In this document: piece after piece, positions 10,205 through 20,644 of the stretch | Numbering within the stretch: position 1 is the stretch's first letter | Layout of the letters: each line of letters opens with the position of its first letter | Source: Euclidia mi | Taxonomy: Eukaryota; Arthropoda; Insecta; Lepidoptera; Erebidae | Length of the DNA stretch: 64,000 bases | Direction: 5' to 3' | NCBI GenBank assembly: GCA_944739405.2 | Contig: OX123205.2 | Span: forward strand, 38,770,475 to 38,834,474 | Made by a program: the position numbers and the translations under genes | The notes under the pieces: generated by a model | Seen by the model: only the letters and a program-made list of their open reading frames with translations | Databases searched by the model: none | What the model was told of the DNA's origin: nothing

Positions 10205-10570
10205 GGAAGGAAAGAGGAACCCACCACGTACCCTCGGATTGACTACCCCAACTATTGCAATAGAAAAAGGTTGACAATACCGAACTCCTCTAAAAGGATA
10301 AGGGATATAGGAATGGTATGGGATCCAGGAAGATACCTGGCTTGCAGTATCCCGCTGTATGGGCAACGACGGAGCCTGAGCACTGAGGTGCCCATCGTTC
10401 CTAAGGATGCCTCGTGCAGAGGCGAAACACGTGTCAAAGAATAGCTGTATTGTATTGTAACAAGAATAGAACCTAAGACCTCGTGCACCCACTTGCATCA
10501 CAGCACCACCGAGGCTGTCACGTAATAAAAGTACAGTTAAACACAAGTGAAGTGTGCTCAAGGCGATATT
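10205..10570. other. No gene; possible tRNA-like SINE head on the minus strand
   Basis: Minus strand 10455-10525 reads CTCGGTGGTGCTGTGATG then GGTCTTAGGTTCTATTC, an A/B-box arrangement not used by the other families here. An open frame (132 codons) crosses it but looks accidental. Confidence 0.3.
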
Positions 10571-10670
10571 AAAAACTGTAGACTGTGCTCAACCGAGCGT
10601 TGCGGCTTGCGACTAGCCACCCACAGCAACACTAACTCAATATTGACTGAAAATTGCTGTTATACTTAGT

Positions 10671-10836
10671 TACATACATACATACATATCGTCACGCCTT
10701 TTATCCCCGACTCCGTGCTGCTACTGAGAATTTCGTGACAGAAAAACCCAATAACACTGCCCGACCCAGGAATCGAACCCGGGACCTCCCGATCCCACAC
10801 GTACATTTATGCCGCGAGACCAACGAGGCAGTCGTA
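10671..10836 (-). mobile_element. SINE-A2 with large internal deletion
   Basis: Head and 5' part are normal, but CTCAGTAGCAGCACGGAGTC jumps directly to GGGGATAAAAGGCGTGACGA and a (TATG)n tail. About 100 bp of the body, including the CGCCCCCTATTACGTGGGA core, is missing. Confidence 0.75.
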
Positions 10837-10978
10837 TAGGGTTTGATGTCGAGTTTTCCGTCTCTACGCAAAGATGGTATTTGCATCGTGTTATCCTTTA
10901 GTCGCCTCTTACGACACCCACGGGAAGATAGGGGAGTGGTGACACTTGTATTCTATGCCACCAACCACACGGCACTAT
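10837..10978 (-). mobile_element. SINE-E 5' portion
   Basis: Minus strand begins GTGCCGTGTGGTTGGTGG and contains GTGGGTGTCGTAAGAGGCGA, the same module as 32679-32926 (intact) and 42155-42305 (relic). Confidence 0.55.
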
Positions 10979-11025
10979 ACTTAGTTATAATAATTATATC
11001 AGCTTTATAAATTGCTACTACTGAA

Positions 11026-11424
11026 GGCAGCGATAGCCTAGTGGAGATACCAACGGACTGCCATGCAGAGGGTATCGAGGGTTCGAATCCACGGCGCGCA
11101 CCAATGACTTTTCGAAGTTATGTGCGCATTAAATTGTTAATTATTGCTTGCCTAGTGCCTCGGAGAGCACGTTAAAACGTCAGTCCCGGCTGTCATGAAG
11201 ATCTTTGACAGTCGTTACGGGGACTCAGTAGGTACCCTCAAATAAACTGATACTGGTCTAAACCATGGAATATCGCTATCGCTTTGGGTTGCGGAGGTCA
11301 GACGGCAGTCGCTCTGTGGAAAAGTTGGTATTCTATCATATCTGGTTAGCCCAGCAAGCGGACCTCGGGCTCCAAGGCGTGTAAGTCTTGAATGCAAACG
11401 GGATAACGCTAGGGCGATGATGAA
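11026..11424 (+). mobile_element. SINE-B1, near full length
   Basis: tRNA-like head (TAGCCTAGTGGAGATACC, GGGTTCGAATCC), SINE-B middle, core GTGCCTCGGAGAGCACGTTA, then AAACCATGGAATATCGCTAT, and 3' end GGGATAACGCTAGGGCGATG. About 399 bp. Confidence 0.85.
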
Positions 11425-11499
11425 ATTGTACAACTACCAGACTTCTTCTCATATGGATTGTGACCTGACAAGTGACAACCTACATGGTAAAATCACTGT

Positions 11500-11600
11500 C
11501 CACCGCGCTAGCCTAGTACAGGTTGGCAGGCTTCACATGTCTTTCGAGAACATTATGGAGAACTCTCAGACATGCAGGTTTCCTTACGATGTTTTCTGTT
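11500..11600 (-). repeat. SINE-B2 fragment
   Basis: AGGCTTCACATGTCTTTCGAGAAC-type and CTCAGACATGCAGGTTTCC segments on the plus strand equal SINE-B2 reversed; both ends missing. Confidence 0.6.
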
Positions 11601-11718
11601 CGCCCGTCATAGAGCAAGGAGGTAGGTCATTACGCTGGTAAGGTTTATTTGGGTCCGAAGATCCTAGAGGGTCCTAGGTAAACAACAACCACTTAGGCTT
11701 CTTAACATAACAATTACA

Positions 11719-11930
11719 TCTTATACTAATATATAAAGCTGAAGAGTTTGTTTGTATGTTTGTTTGGTTGAACGCGCGTCAGGAACTACTGGTCCGATTT
11801 GAAAAATTCTTTCAGTGTTAGATAGCCCATTTATTGAGGAAGGCTATAGGCTATATAACATTACGCTATGAGCGACGGGAGCAGAGCAGTAGCCTTAAAT
11901 AAGGCGGGTGTAACCGCGGGCATCGTCTAG
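11719..11930 (+). mobile_element. Non-autonomous Helitron H1
   Basis: Runs from ATATAAAGCTGAAGAGTTTG to GGTGTAACCGCGGGCATC then GTCTAG followed by T. Hairpin plus CTAG end as in the other H1 copies. Confidence 0.75.
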
Positions 11931-12009
11931 TAAGTAATATGCGAAGCAAAGTTCTTGTCATCTCGGCCAAGGACAGTGTCGGTTCAAATAAAACCGTCAT
12001 AATTCCGAC

Positions 12010-12208
12010 TGCACGGTTGGCGTAGTGGTTTAAGCGGCCGCCACACCGCTTGACACTGCGCTGAAGTGTTGAGGGTTCGATTCCCACACGAGACAACACT
12101 TTGTGTAATTCATAAATTGTTGTTCATTGTGTCCGTTAGTTTTATGTTTTTAAAATCCCCCGCGACAAAGGATTTAGTACTAATGCGGGAGTAGTCTTAA
12201 AAAAAAAC
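12010..12208 (+). mobile_element. SINE-C, full length
   Basis: A box GGCGTAGTGGTTTAAGCGGC, B box GAGGGTTCGATTCCC, then ACAACACTTTGTGTAATTC, TTCATTGTGTCCGTTAG and the 3' module CAAAGGATTTAGTACTAATG with an A tail. Confidence 0.8.
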
Positions 12209-12343
12209 ACATCTAGTTAATAGTAGAAAGAAGATTTTTGCCAGCAAACTGATAAAAAGACCACCGTATTTACGACCTCCTCACATTCTTAAGAACAACC
12301 TTGCGTCAGTGTGGCTAGGTTCAGCAGCAACGCCTATTACATA

Positions 12344-12570
12344 CAAAGACTCACGCCTGTTTCCCCGAAGGGGTAGACAGAGGCATATTAAACGCCCACT
12401 TTTCGCCGGTGTTTTGATCCCACGTAATAGGTGGCGAGCCTATGGCCGCTTATTGGGACATTTTGTTTGCCAGAGCCTCGTCCGTTGATCGGCAGGTGCA
12501 CCACTTGCAGGTGAGGTTGGCTTGGGGACCCTAAGTTCTTGGTGGGAACCCTATGCACCCTTGGTGGCAA
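12344..12570 (-). mobile_element. SINE-A-related element with a longer 5' half (copy 2)
   Basis: Second copy of 2238-2475, very similar throughout, including the unusual 5' half and the GGGGAAACAGGCGTGAGTCT end. Two copies with the same 5' structure argue that it is a real family. Confidence 0.65.
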
Positions 12571-12647
12571 AGCCTATTAAAGATGACTAAATATCATACT
12601 TTCTTTGAACTCCCAAGTAGTTTAATCAGAAATATATTGGAGGATGG

Positions 12648-13015
12648 GCAGTGATAGCCTAGTGGAGATACCAACAGACTGCCATGCAGAGGGTATCGAG
12701 TTCGAATCCACGGCGCGCACCAATGACTTTTCGGAGTTATGTGCGTATTGTTAATTATCGCTTGTCCCGTGCCTCGGAGAGCACGTTAAGCCGTCGGTCC
12801 CGGTTGTCATGAAGATCTTTTACAGTCGTTACTGGACGTCAGTACCTTCTAAATAAACTGACACTAGTCTAAACCATGGAATATCGCTATCCCTTCGGGT
12901 TGCGGAGGTGAGACAGGCAGTCGCTCCGTGGAAAAGCTAATATTTAGCCAAATCCGGTTAGACTAGGACGCGGACCCCAGATTGAAACTAACTAAGCTAA
13001 CGCTAAGAGATGAAG
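12648..13015 (+). mobile_element. SINE-B1
   Basis: Head, core and 3' module as in 11026-11424; ends AACGCTAAGAGATGAAG. The tail abuts the palindromic element that starts at 13024. Confidence 0.8.
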
Positions 13016-13023
13016 AATATAAT

Positions 13024-13344
13024 AAAGAAAAACAAAAAACCCGACTGCATAAAAACTAATTTTAAAAAATACGTGAAAATATTAACTTAAATAAAAACTA
13101 AAAAGAAAGAAACAAGCCCAGAAGTTTAGAAGTAATATGCAGAACAGAACGACTCACAGTCGGGGCCCCTTGCGAAGATTTGATTGGTAAAATTTGAATG
13201 GGTCCCGACTGTGAGTCGTTCTGTTCTGCATATTACTTCTAAACTTCTGGGCTTGTTTCTTTCTTTTTAGTTTTTATTTAAGTTAATATTTTCACGTATT
13301 TTTTAAAATTAGTTTTTATGCAGTCGGGTTTTTTGTTTTTCTTT
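13024..13344. repeat. Perfect 141-bp inverted repeat
   Basis: Left arm 13024-13164 and right arm 13204-13344 are the same length and, by eye, exact reverse complements; spacer 39 nt. The arms include CCCGACTGCATAAAAAC. No coding sequence. Confidence 0.9.
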
Positions 13345-13841
13345 AATTTATTTTATTTTATACTTTTCAGTTACGATTCATTGACTTCGTTATAAGATGG
13401 TAAATTTCGCAATCGAGTGTTTGTATATCGTTTATACTTGAAATAAAAACTTAAATCAATAAGTATGAAAATTAGCGAGATTTGTTTTTTGTTAAACATC
13501 TTTAAATCGTTATATATCCTAAACTATTATTTAAAATGAAAAATGATAAAAGGAACCTAAAGATGATTTTAAAATACCTATTCAACGACACCCCACTTGA
13601 CATAGTTCATCGATTTTAATTTTTTTTCATTTTGACAATATGGCGTCTGGCTGTCGCTGTGGTGAATTTTGATTACTGTCATGTCTTTAGTGACACTCGC
13701 AAAGTTAAGACGAATCGATTGACGTAAGAATCATCAAAATCGGCCAACGCATTTGGTCTCTAGAACGCCACATAGAAACAAACATACATACATACATAGA
13801 CTGATAAACACATTACCCTCCTTTGCGTCGCGCAGTCGGGT
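13039..13841. mobile_element. Probable non-autonomous element ending ACCCGACTGC / GCAGTCGGGT
   Basis: The 10-bp end at 13039-13048 recurs inverted at 13832-13841, enclosing the 141-bp foldback and about 490 bp of AT-rich DNA. The right end CGTCGCGCAGTCGGGTAAAA is a repeat terminus I recognise as common in Lepidoptera. Boundaries tentative. Confidence 0.45.
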
Positions 13842-14109
13842 AAAAAGGTTCTATTATTCGTAGTCATAAAAACCACAGACTGAGTCTTACCTAATAACTA
13901 AAGTTACAAACCGAATAAGTTCGTACATCAAACAACGTTTTAATAATCCAATCATATGATTACTGTGAGTAAAAACTATGAGTTTTTGTGGTGAGTAAAA
14001 ACGGAATCATTGACATAACACCACTGGGTCGTGACTTCAAGGCCGGTTTAGGTGTTTATTTATAAGTTCACAATAAATGACTATAATGCGCATCGGGAAC
14101 CTTCATTTA

Positions 14110-14374
14110 TTATTTTTTTTTTATTTATAGCCTCACGCCTGTATCCCCGAAAGGGTAGGCAGAGGTGTAACATTACACCCACATTTCGCCATGAAGTTTT
14201 AGGTCCCACGTAATAGGGAGCGAGCCTATTGCCGTTACCGGGCACATCACCAGACTCCGTGCTGCTACTGAGAATTCGGAAAAACCCAGTAACACTTTTG
14301 CCCGACCCGGGAATCGAACCCGGGACCTCCGATCAGCAGTCGCATACGCTATCCACTGGACTACGGAGGCAGTC
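14110..14374 (-). mobile_element. SINE-A1
   Basis: Full-length minus copy: head GTAGTCCAGTGGATAGCGTA and CCCGGGTTCGATTCCCGGG, core, GTGAGGCTATAAATAAAA tail. Confidence 0.85.
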
Positions 14375-14482
14375 AGTAGAAGTAGAATACTACATTTATT
14401 TTTATGTAGACTGACCCATATATTGCATCTCTGAAATAAGTAGTAATGCCAAAATGTTTATTAGAACAGCTGTAAATACACA

Positions 14483-14740
14483 TACATACATAGTCTCACG
14501 CCTATATCCCCGAAGAGGTAGGCAGGGGTATATTGCTACACCCACTTTTCGCCAGCTTAATTTTAGTCCCACGTAATAGGGGGCGAGCCTATTGCCGTAT
14601 CGGGCACATTACCAGACTTCGAGCTGCTACTGAGAATTTCCTAACGGAAAAACCCAATAACACTTTGCCCGACCCGGGAATCGAACCCGAGACCTCCCAA
14701 TCCAACGCGCACATTTATGCCGCGAGACCAATGAGGCAGC
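14483..14740 (-). mobile_element. SINE-A2
   Basis: Minus copy with the GTCTCGCGGCATAAATGTGC head and a (TATG)n tail (TACATACATA on the plus strand). Confidence 0.85.
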
Positions 14741-14789
14741 TGTAAACAGTAATATTTTATAATATCTTGGTAATAACATTAACATATAG

Positions 14790-14990
14790 GTAATCCGCTC
14801 CTAAAGTAAGCAGAGCCTGTAATAGGCCAATTTTTCGTCTCCTCTTCTATTATCGTGTTCTAAACGGATACAAAGAACATCTAGCCTCAAAATAAAAGTT
14901 TTTGGGTCACACTAAGTGCTGCCCCACACGGAAATCGAATCTAAAATACATTGCGATCGTTTAATCCATTATGCCATTTGTGTAGTAAAC
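14790..14990 (-). repeat. SINE-D/SINE-C relic
   Basis: AAGTAAGCAGAGCCTGTA resembles the SINE-D tail reversed and CCCCACACGGAAATCGAAT a decayed B box. Low certainty. Confidence 0.3.
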
Positions 14991-15059
14991 TATAAAAATA
15001 CTTACATGTTTCTAAATCTTATACTAATACTAATATACCAATATGCTAATCTTATTTCT

Positions 15060-15265
15060 TTTAATATATACCTACAGCTGAAGAGTTTGTTTGTTTGGTT
15101 GAACGCGCTAATCTCAGGAACTACTGGTCCGATTTGAAAAATTCTTTCAGTGTTAGATAGCCCATTTATCGATGAAGGCTATAGGCTATATAACATCGCG
15201 CTATGAGCGACGGGAGCCGAGCAGTAGCCTTAAATAACGCGGGTGTAACCGCGGGCATCCTCTAG
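15060..15265 (+). mobile_element. Non-autonomous Helitron H1
   Basis: GCTGAAGAGTTTGTTTGTTT through GTGTAACCGCGGGCATCC then TCTAG followed by T. Confidence 0.7.
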
Positions 15266-15529
15266 TACATATAATATAGGTTAATTCAAATAAATAATAA
15301 TTTCTACAAGTCCTGAACATATTAACGAACTTATTCAAAGTGGTTTGGCTAAAAAAGTAATACATTAGCATATTATAACTGTTACAGGTGAATTCTACAT
15401 CGCACACTAAAGTATTTAACCCAATTCCATTACGTACAGGGTTGCCAACCCTTTCACCATTTTAATAAATGTACCAATTTTGTATAGGGTTTTCTCTATA
15501 AAGTTATAGTAAACATGAGAGAGTAACGG

Positions 15530-15835
15530 CGGCGATAGCCTAGTGGAGGTATACCTATCGGTTTCGAATCCACGGACCTCTGATGCCCGCGGTTACACCC
15601 GCGTTATTTAAAGCTACTGCTCCACTCCCATCGCTCATAGCGCAATATTATACAGCCTATAGCCTTCCTCGATAAATGGGCTATCTAACACTGAAAGAAC
15701 TTTTCAAATCGGACCAGTAGTTCCTGAGATTAGCGCGTTCAACCAAACAAACAAACTCTTCAGCTTTATATCCAGCCAGCTCCGTGCCACGTAGAGCACT
15801 TTAAGCTATCGGTTCCTGCAATTACCTGGTACGCA
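15530..15835 (+). mobile_element. SINE-B1 relic split by Helitron H1
   Basis: SINE-B head (ATAGCCTAGTGGAGG, TTTCGAATCCACGG) at 15530-15577, then an H1 copy on the minus strand at 15578-15775, then a decayed SINE-B core (CTCCGTGCCACGTAGAGCAC). Confidence 0.6.
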
Positions 15836-15876
15836 TGGCACATATATCACTTTTATATTTCAAATAATGTGGTAAT

Positions 15877-16015
15877 GGTAATGTGCCCGGTACGGCAATA
15901 GGCTCGCTCCCTATTACGTGGGACCTAAAAATTCATGGCGAAATGTGGGTGTAATATTACACCTCTGCCTACCCCTTCAGGGATACAGGCGTGAGTCTAT
16001 AAATAAAAAAAATAT
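15877..16015 (+). mobile_element. SINE-A, 5'-truncated
   Basis: Begins in the body at TAATGTGCCCGGTACGGC and continues to GGCGTGAGTCTATAAATAAA. Confidence 0.8.
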
Positions 16016-16173
16016 AAAATAAAATTTCAAATTAGTAATTCAGGACCCGATAAGTAAATCTTAGAATAAATAAAGCAAGAAAAAATCGTAGGTTTGAATC
16101 ATTATGAAACTAAATTTAATTACTCACGTGAGACTAGACTACTAAAATTAGATAGCACTAAGCTTGGGGAGGA

Positions 16174-16435
16174 CTGCCTCGTTGGTCTCGCGGCGTAAAT
16201 GTGTGCGTGGGATTGGGAGGTCTCGGGTTCTATTCCCGGGTCGGGCAAAGTGTTATTGGGTTTTTCCGTTAGGAAATTCTCAGTAGCAGCACAGAGTCTG
16301 GTAATGTGCCCGGTACGGCAATAGGCTCGCCCCCTATTACGTGGGACCTAAAAATTCCTGGCGAAATGTAGGTGTAATATTACACCTCTGCCTACCCCTT
16401 CAGGGATACAGGCGTGAGTCTATAAATAAATAAAA
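16174..16435 (+). mobile_element. SINE-A2, full length
   Basis: Plus-strand reference for the A2 form: GCCTCGTTGGTCTCGCGGCG, B box GGGTTCTATTCC (one change), TTATTGGGTTTTTCCGTTAG, core, GTGAGTCTATAAATAAATAA tail. Confidence 0.9.
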
Positions 16436-16499
16436 AGTAAGCTTGGGGAGGTTGTTAGGAATTTAGTTTTAACTGCAGTTATGAGTTATTAGTGACTGA

Positions 16500-16645
16500 A
16501 GTGGGCTGAAGTGGGTACGATTCCCACCACCACCTTAGATGATCCCCAATTTGCTGTTCTCAGTCTGTGTGTTCATTGCGGCCGTTGTTTAAAAGTTAGT
16601 AAAGTCTTAGAGAAAGTATTTATTCTTATGTGAGAGATGTAAAAA
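16500..16645 (+). repeat. SINE-C relic
   Basis: GTGGGTACGATTCCCACC and CTGTGTGTTCATTGCGGCCG fit a decayed SINE-C. Confidence 0.4.
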
Positions 16646-17039
16646 AAAAGAAATATGTAAAAAAAAATTATCTCTGCACCACTAAACACTTAATGACTGA
16701 CGTACCTACCTAATAAAATAAGTACCTAATTTATGATAACTGCACCGAATTATTAATTTCCAAGGAGGTCAAATTGATGTTCAAAAGCACAAATGGTTGT
16801 TTCCAGTACTCATGTGTGGGTGCTATATGTTTGTTATTTCTAGTTTTTGAAATCACCAGCTATGTATATATTAGGTATTACTAGTACGAGAGTTGTCATA
16901 AGATATAAATATATTTAGAAAATTTACATCACAATACGGTAGTTTCCAGGGTCAAAATAATTACATTTTATTTAGTCCGTATTTTATATTATAAAAAAAT
17001 ATTGGACATGTATTTTTTCTTTTTTCGATAAAATAAATA

Positions 17040-17150
17040 ATAACAAAGATATAGCCCATTAAAGTTACGTGTGACGTCACCTAGTGCGAAAAAATGCAGC
17101 ACGGTGTGACGTTATACGTAACTTTAATGAGCTATATCTTGGTAATTTTT
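17040..17150. mobile_element. Foldback MITE with GTGACGTCAC centre
   Basis: AAGATATAGCCCATTAAAGT pairs with ACTTTAATGAGCTATATCTT; ACGTGTGACGTCAC pairs with the GTGTGACGTTATACGT side. About 100 bp. Confidence 0.65.
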
Positions 17151-17784
17151 GGTTTAATTTACAAATAAAACAATACGTATCGCTTATTTTTGAATAATCT
17201 AAAGGACGGGCTTATAATTTTTTTTTCGTCAACTAGCCTATTACATGATGTTATAATAATTGATCGCGTTCATAGAAGCAAAGCTTCTAAGTGCAGTTGT
17301 ATGAAGCAAACCAACTCAAAGAATTTTATATGCATTTAAATGGCCCAAACCAAATACAATTACACTCACTGAATAATCATGCCGAATCGCAACATTAATA
17401 TTGTTTTTGGTAGGAAACTTCTTTCTACCATTTTTAGTTTTATAGCGAGCAACCCTGGCGGCCGACATTGAGGCGCGAAACTTACATAATGTTCCACAAT
17501 TAAATTAGTATCGTGATTAATGGCGGCTAAGAGACAGTATACTAAATTAATTCTAGTTATTCTTACAATGTTATTCCTTCAAGTTAAAAGGGGATGTCAT
17601 TGGACAATATGTCTGTCTGTTTTGAAGCATCTCCCAAACGGATATGGACGCTGATATTTTTGTGCATAATATTTGCGTTGCCAAATAGGATAAAGAAAGA
17701 TAGTGAAAAATGTTTTCAGACAGTAACAGATCTTGGTAACTGATTTACTTTGATTTATGGTTGTAGATGTTTGAGCAATACAAC

Positions 17785-18084
17785 CTAATACCAAAGAGCT
17801 CAGATATTTACATAGAGGCGCATTTCATATGGGCGCTTTGAAGACAAACTTTCTGCGACTCAAATTGCCGCTTGGCGGCGTGGCAGTCGCGATGCGGCAG
17901 CTGTCTCACCATCTTCCAGTGTACCTTAACTACGAGAGCGAGAGAGACGGAGAACGACGCCAGCGCCGCCAACGGCGCCAACTACGAACTACACTGACAA
18001 CAGTCGCCAACTCGCCACTAGGAATCGGCACACGAAATCCTTAAGAACTGCGCTTCTATGTAAATCTGTATTCATTGCTAATAC
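17785..18084. mobile_element. MITE M1, copy 1, with 7-bp TSD CTAATAC
   Basis: Element 17792-18077 (286 bp) starts CAAAGAGCTCAGATATTTAC and ends GTAAATCTGTATTCATTG, imperfect inverted ends. CTAATAC flanks both sides. Internal GAGCGAGAGAGACGGAGAAC and GCCGCCAACGGCGCCAAC blocks. A 71-codon open frame inside is not conserved between copies. Confidence 0.9.
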
Positions 18085-18289
18085 AACTATACAACCAATT
18101 TAAAACCTAGCATGACTTTGATTGTCAATATCGCTATTGTCATTCGGTTTTTTATCGGGTCTTCGCTTGACCGTCATGGTCCTTGGCTTTATTTGATGAG
18201 AACCTTCAGACGTATCAAGGTTATAGTAACGCGGTTTGACAAAACATCAGGATGGACAAAACAAGTTCATATTTAGGTCTAGAAAGAAA

Positions 18290-19345
18290 AATAGCCATTG
18301 CCAGGACCAGACGTCATGCAAGAACAGATTTTTACTAAAGGTTCGATTAGATCTAATAAGTTTGTGTTAAAACAGATATTTGAAATGATTAAAAATAATA
18401 TTAAACTGATATTGCAATGGATTCCTTCTCACATAGGTTCGAAAGGTAATGTAGAGGCTGACAGATTCGCTAAATTGGCAACCACTGAGGGTCTAGTATT
18501 TCCGAATATTCGTCATTATACAGAAATTGTATTTAAATTCAAACAAAAATGCCATATCATATTCAAAGAATATTTTGATTCTAGAAGTAGGGAAAAGGGC
18601 ATATGGTTCAAAACAATACAGTGTGAGCCGCCTAGGATTCCATGGTTCTTTAATTCTAAATTATCTCGGATTATTATAGTAACTTATAGATTGCGCTCAG
18701 GTCACTATAATCCATGTAACTAATTTTATTTCCTAATGAAGAAGGTAGATTCTCAAATTTGTTAAGTTTGTGGTACATTAGATGAAGTCCAGCACATTCT
18801 CCTTGAATGCGCTAAGTTTTGTCAACGGAGAGACTCATTAATACAAAGGTTCGACATTATATACATATATTACATATTCGACAAATGTGTGCGTGGGATC
18901 GGGAGGTCCCGGGTTCGATTCCTGGGTCGGGCAGTGTTATTGGGTTTTTCTGTCACGAAATTCTCAGTAGCAGCACGGAGTCTGCAAATGTGCCCGGTAC
19001 CGCAATAGGCTCGCCCCTTATTACGTGGGACTAGAGTATATCTGGTGAAAAGTGCGTGTAGAAATACACCTCTGCCTACCTCTTCGGGGTTAAAGGCGTG
19101 AGACTATGTATGTATGTATGTATGTATGTTCGACATTAACAGGCAAGATGTAGGGGTGATATTTAACATACTCAGTGAGCCATCTAGTGAAGCAGCCAGA
19201 AATTTTGCTGATATGATCTTGCAGCAATGAGACTTTCTTTTTAATTCTAAATTTGTATAATTTTATTATATTGTGTAGTTTGTAAGTTAAGGGTATGATG
19301 GGGCTTACATATCCTATTGGTTAAAAGCCTCTAAATAAATAAAGA
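18290..19345 (+). pseudogene. LINE fragment: RNase H domain and zinc knuckle, split by a SINE
   Basis: An open frame at 18298-18723 contains WIPSHIGSKGN followed by EADRFAKLA, the last part of a non-LTR retrotransposon RNase H domain (I/Outcast/R1-like elements; clade not resolved), then RLRSGH near its end. Downstream in another frame, 18755-18815 shows CGTLDEVQHILLEC, a C-x2-C-x7-H-x4-C-like knuckle interrupted by a stop at the first spacer residue. A SINE-A2 copy interrupts the element after 18860 and the LINE resumes at about 19130, ending near an A-rich AATAAATAAAG. The N-terminal reverse transcriptase is absent. Dead copy. Confidence 0.7.
18880..19128 (+). mobile_element. SINE-A2, 5'-truncated, inserted in the LINE
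   Basis: Starts inside the head at AAATGTGTGCGTGGGATCG, with B box GGGTTCGATTCCTGGG, and ends in (TATG)n. TTCGACATTA occurs before (18849) and after (19129) the insertion, consistent with a target-site duplication plus 5' filler. Confidence 0.75.
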
Positions 19346-19404
19346 AGGAAAAAAAGAAACGATAACGCGCAACTTCTTAATAAATACTACGTACCGGTAA
19401 ATTT

Positions 19405-19885
19405 AATAGTCTATTATCGCTTGCTGAACGGCAAAGGAAAATATAGTGAGGAAACCTGCATGTCTGAGAGTTCTTCATAAACTTCTCGAAACTCATGTGA
19501 AGTCTGCCAACCCGCACATTGCTAGCGTCATGGAATATGGCCCTACCCTTCTCATAGTGAGAGGAGGCCCGTGCCCAGCAATGGGACAGTTGATGTATAT
19601 ACATACATACATAGCCTCATGCCTATATCCCCGAAGGGGTAGGCAGAGGTATATTATTACACCCACTTCTCGCCAGATTTATTTTAGTCCCACGTAATAG
19701 CGGGCGAGCGTATTGCCGTACCGGGCACATTACCAGACTCCGTGCTGCTACTGAGAATTTCCTAACGGAAAAACCCAATATCACTTTGCCCGATCCGGGG
19801 ATCAAACCCGAGACCTCGCAATCCCACGCGCACATTTATGCCGCGAGACCAACGAGGCAGATTGATGTATAGGGCTGATGAAAAC
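19405..19885 (+). mobile_element. SINE-B2, interrupted near its 3' end
   Basis: 5'-truncated SINE-B2 from ATCGCTTGCTGAACGG to GCCCAGCAATGGGACAG, then a nested SINE-A2, then ATAGGGCTGATGA. Confidence 0.75.
19600..19861 (-). mobile_element. SINE-A2 nested in SINE-B2, 10-bp TSD
   Basis: Full SINE-A2 on the minus strand, flanked by TTGATGTATA at 19590-19599 and 19862-19871. A clean example giving exact boundaries of SINE-A2. Confidence 0.9.
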
Positions 19886-19929
19886 CGGTAGTTGACATAA
19901 AGTGCAAGTATCTGCGGAGAACGTCTGTA

Positions 19930-20635
19930 GTTTCCAATAAGACTATCATCACTATCCTCCATGCGTTATTTCGGTAACATCGCAGGTCTTCGCCTTGTAA
20001 TCCGAGGTCCGCTAGCCAAACAGATTTGACAGAATATTAGTTGGTCTACAGAGCAAATGCCGTCTGACCACCGCTACACAAAGATATAGCGATATTCCAT
20101 TTAGACTAGTATACATTTATTCCGAGGTACTGACTCCATATAATGACTGTCAAAGATCGTTATGACAGCCGAGACCGAAGGCAAAGAGCTCAGATATTTA
20201 CATAGAGGCGCATTTCTCATGGGCACTCTGAAGACCAAATTCTGTGACCCAAATTGCCGCTTAGCGGCGTGGCAGTCGCGCTGTGACAGCTAACTTTACG
20301 AGAGCAAGAGAGACGAACGTTCCTCCTGTGTATCTTAACTACGAGAGCAAGAGAGACGGAGAACGACGCCAGCGTCGCCACAGCGTCAACTACGAACTAA
20401 ACTGGATACAGTCCCCACTTGAAATCGGCACACGAAATCCTTAAGAACTGCGCTTCTATGTAAATCTGTATTCATTGCCGAAGGCTCAAGTTCTTTTCGA
20501 GGGCGACCGATAATAATAATTCAATACGCATATAACACCGAAAAGTCAGTTGTGTGCGCCATTGATTCGAACGCGTTACCCTCCGCTTGTGAATCTCTTG
20601 CAGTATCTTTACTAGGCTATCGCTGCCTCTATAAT
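19930..20635 (-). mobile_element. SINE-B1 split by MITE M1
   Basis: Minus-strand SINE-B1 from GAGGTCCGCTAGCC (about 19995) to GGCTATCGCTGCC (about 20630), interrupted by M1 at 20182-20477. Confidence 0.75.
20175..20484. mobile_element. MITE M1, copy 2, with 7-bp TSD CCGAAGG
   Basis: Element 20182-20477 (296 bp); CCGAAGG at 20175-20181 and 20478-20484. The duplicated bases belong to the interrupted SINE-B1. Confidence 0.9.
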
Positions 20636-20644
20636 AGGGTTCTA

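Noticed and set aside
10163..10561. Minus-strand open frame of 132 codons
   Set aside because: Crosses a tRNA-like SINE head and other repeat DNA; composition is not protein-like and no motif is seen.
12010..12090. Functional tRNA gene (also at 9555, 16190, 32555, 34880 and others)
   Set aside because: A and B boxes are present, but each continues into a SINE body that recurs across the window, and there is no complete cloverleaf with an acceptor stem and T-run terminator that I can defend.
17829..18044. 71-codon frame, with a similar one at 21969-22175
   Set aside because: Both are inside MITE M1. Copies 2 and 4 do not keep the frame, so the resemblance is due to repeat identity.
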